Shown one piece after another: positions 62,278 through 64,000 of a stretch of DNA of 64,000 nt (position 1 is the stretch's first letter; each line of letters begins with the position of its first letter). This stretch comes from Microlunatus endophyticus (GTDB taxonomy: Bacteria; Actinomycetota; Actinomycetes; Propionibacteriales; Propionibacteriaceae). Under the pieces are notes generated by a model. The model had not been told where the DNA came from. It did not search any database and saw only the letters and a list, made by a program, of their open reading frames with translations. The DNA is taken from assembly GCF_014646195.1 (NCBI RefSeq), contig NZ_BMMZ01000004.1:62001-126000 (forward strand). The letters are read 5' to 3'. Both the position numbers and the translations under genes were made by a program.

Positions 62278-63696
62278 TCAGTCGAGCTGGTCGGCGAGCC
62301 GGTCCGCGCTCGCCCGGGCCCAGCGGCCACTGGTCACCAGCCCGAGGACCAGCACCAGCACGCCGCAGCCGATGATCATGAACCAGCCACCCCGGCCCGG
62401 GACCGGACCGTGCAGCGCGGTCTGCAGCACCGTGGCCCCCGACAGCGCGACCCCGAGCGACGAGCCGATCTGCCGACTGGTCGAGGCGGTCGCCGCGGCC
62501 ACACCGGCCATCGCGCGGGGCATCCCGGACACGGCGGTGTTGGTGATCGGTGCATTGACGACACCGAAGCCGATGCCGAAAACGAAGTAGGTCAGCACGA
62601 GCTGCCAGGTCGGCGTGTTGACGTCCAACAGGGTGAGAAGGCAGCCCGCGACGGTGATCCCGATACCCGCCACCAGCAAAGACGGTCGCGGTCCGCGGGC
62701 GCCGACCAGGCGACCCGACAACGGCGCCAGGATGACCGTCATGACCGCCATCGGCAGCGTGTGCAGGCCGGCATCGAAGGCCGACATGCCGCGCAGATTC
62801 TGCAGGTACAAGACATTCAGGAAGACGAAGCTGCTCATCCCGGCGAATGCGCTGATCGCGATCAGGGTCGCACCGGCGAACGGCACACTGCGGAAGAAGC
62901 CCAGCTCGATCAGCGGGTCGGTGCGCCGCGGCTCGTAGATCAGCAACCCGATCAGGGCCGCGACGAAGATCGCGAAGAAGCCGAGGATCTCCGGGCTCAG
63001 CCAGCCGTGTGCTGGACCTTCGATGATCGCGTACGTCACCGAGCCGAGGATGATGATCACCAGCACCTGGCCGACCGGGTCGACCCGTCTGGTCCGGGCG
63101 GCGCGGGATTCCGGCACCAGCAGCCCGGTCAGGATGACCGCGATCAGGGTGACGGGGACGTTGAGCCAGAAGATCGCGCGCCAGCCGATCGAGTCGACGA
63201 TGCCGCCGCCGATCAACGGGCCGAGCGCCTGGCTGAAGCCGACGACGCCGCCCCAGATGCCGATCGCCCGGGCCCGTTCGGCACGCCCGGTGAAGGTGTT
63301 GGTGATGATCGACATCGCGACCGGGTTGAGCATCGAGCCGCCGACCGCCTGCAGCATCCGGAAGACCACCAGCCAGCCCAGGGACGGTGCCAGGCTGCAG
63401 AGCAGCGATGCCGTGCCGAAGATCACCAGCCCGACCTGGAAGATCCGCTTGCGGCCCAACCGGTCGCCGGTCGATCCGCCGAGCATCAGCAGACTCGCCA
63501 GCACCAGCGTGTAGGCGTCGATCGTCCACTGCATGCCGCTGACGCCGGCGTCGAGGTCACGGCGCATGGTCGGCAGGGCGACGTTGACGACCGTCGAGTC
63601 CAGCGACACGATGAACAGGCTCATGCAGCAGGTCGCCAGGACCGCCATCCGACGCCGGTGGGAGAGCTCGACGGCGGGCGGGGCGGTCACGGACAC
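62278..63696 (-). CDS. MFS transporter, DHA2 (multidrug exporter) type
   Basis: 472 residues, about 14 membrane helices. CCMSLFIVSLDSTVVNVALP (helix 1, D-x-T), GGSTGDRLGRKRIFQVGLVI (motif A), GVVGFSQALGPLIGGGIVDS (motif C) and WRAIFWLNVPVTLIAVILTG. It should export drugs by proton antiport. GTG 63696 with AAGGA six bases upstream is chosen; extending to 63885 adds residues without similarity. Probably the first gene of an MFS-dinB-DUF503 transcription unit. Confidence 0.92.
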   Translation of the reverse strand: MSVTAPPAVELSHRRRMAVLATCCMSLFIVSLDSTVVNVALPTMRRDLDAGVSGMQWTIDAYTLVLASLLMLGGSTGDRLGRKRIFQVGLVIFGTASLLCSLAPSLGWLVVFRMLQAVGGSMLNPVAMSIITNTFTGRAERARAIGIWGGVVGFSQALGPLIGGGIVDSIGWRAIFWLNVPVTLIAVILTGLLVPESRAARTRRVDPVGQVLVIIILGSVTYAIIEGPAHGWLSPEILGFFAIFVAALIGLLIYEPRRTDPLIELGFFRSVPFAGATLIAISAFAGMSSFVFLNVLYLQNLRGMSAFDAGLHTLPMAVMTVILAPLSGRLVGARGPRPSLLVAGIGITVAGCLLTLLDVNTPTWQLVLTYFVFGIGFGVVNAPITNTAVSGMPRAMAGVAAATASTSRQIGSSLGVALSGATVLQTALHGPVPGRGGWFMIIGCGVLVLVLGLVTSGRWARASADRLADQLD

Positions 63697-63869
63697 AGCG
63701 ATCCTTCGGGGAGAGTTTGTAGCCGCTCCACGATAATCCGTGCCAGGGTGTGGCTCGTTCACAACCCTGTGTTCACCCATCCGCGGTTGGATGCGGTGTT
63801 GGATGCCTGACCCGTCCAGAATTCCGTGCCCGAAGCGTCGACCGCTCCGGCAATGACGAGGGGGGAAGC

Positions 63870-64000
63870 GTGCAGAAGTCGCCACGATCTCGTACGGCCG
63901 GTCTCGCGACCGCAGCGCTGCTGGCTCTGGGGGCCGGTACGACGGTCGCTCTCACCGGAGCGCTGCCCGCCGGCGCGGCGCCGTCGGACGGCTTGGTGAT
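63870..64000 (+). CDS. Secreted protein, N-terminal signal peptide only (partial)
   Basis: Only 43 codons are inside the window. From GTG 63870 (GAGGGGGGAA upstream) the protein starts QKSPRSRTAGLATAALLALG, with a hydrophobic core up to VALTGALPAGAAPSDG, a standard signal peptide with likely cleavage after AGA. The following APSDGLVI is reminiscent of the start of lamin-tail domains in secreted nucleases, but too little is visible for a call. Confidence 0.7.
   Translation, partial: MQKSPRSRTAGLATAALLALGAGTTVALTGALPAGAAPSDGLV

Overview
The window is GC-rich (about two thirds G+C by eye) bacterial chromosome with dense, often overlapping genes, many GTG starts and several probable leaderless transcripts. 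Gene content points to an actinobacterium: monomeric NADP-isocitrate dehydrogenase, group II truncated haemoglobin, oligoribonuclease, an F420-type (LLM) oxidoreductase, a DprE1-like oxidase and the pyrR-pyrB-pyrC order. The overall set resembles Propionibacteriales (Microlunatus-like), but that placement is inference from gene families.

Layout. 1-4.7 kb: end of an LLM oxidoreductase, a zincin, tRNA-His, orn and a GH106-type rhamnosidase. 4.8-7.9 kb: a 772-residue fusion of a FAD monooxygenase with an SGNH esterase, divergent from a TetR regulator with twin operators between them. 7.8-18.3 kb is an accessory, regulator-rich stretch: ClC channel/MarR, P-loop protein/methyltransferase, HxlR/MFS exporter, TetR/membrane protein, a winged-helix regulator, a frameshifted cytochrome P450 and tRNA-Arg. 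18.4-33 kb: PrsW-like protease, SSB, icd, ettA, a secreted duplicated-domain protein behind an AT-rich structured leader, a fused FAD/Fe-S dehydrogenase, MarR and a long-chain acyl-CoA synthetase. 32.6-38.5 kb: L-rhamnose locus (LacI regulator plus a coupled methyltransferase, facing rhaI, rhaD-dehydrogenase fusion and rhaB). 39-44.9 kb: a decayed PIN toxin gene, DprE1-like oxidase, thioesterase, sorbitol-type dehydrogenase, glbO, gene remnants, OsmC and MscS. 45-49 kb: pyrR-pyrB-pyrC and two small conserved genes. 49-64 kb: alkylation repair (ogt, adaA-alkA), SulP transporter, NIF3, pepN, rpiB, a Nei/Fpg glycosylase with an unknown overlapping gene, DUF503, dinB, an MFS exporter and the start of a secreted protein.

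How genes work together. The rhamnosidase at 1.8-4.7 kb has, just upstream of its start, a 12-bp site differing by one base from the palindrome downstream of the rhaI promoter 29 kb away. One LacI protein probably controls both rhamnoside hydrolysis and rhamnose catabolism (isomerase, kinase, aldolase/lactaldehyde dehydrogenase). Several other pairs follow a local regulator-plus-divergent-target plan with visible palindromes or direct repeats in the shared promoter.

No CRISPR array, rRNA operon, intact insertion sequence, prophage or replication origin was seen. The strongest novelty candidates are the monooxygenase-esterase fusion, a strongly over-represented octamer (TGATCTTG) used even where it forces rare codons, the structured leader before the secreted protein, and the Thr replacing the inhibitor-binding Cys in the DprE1-like enzyme.
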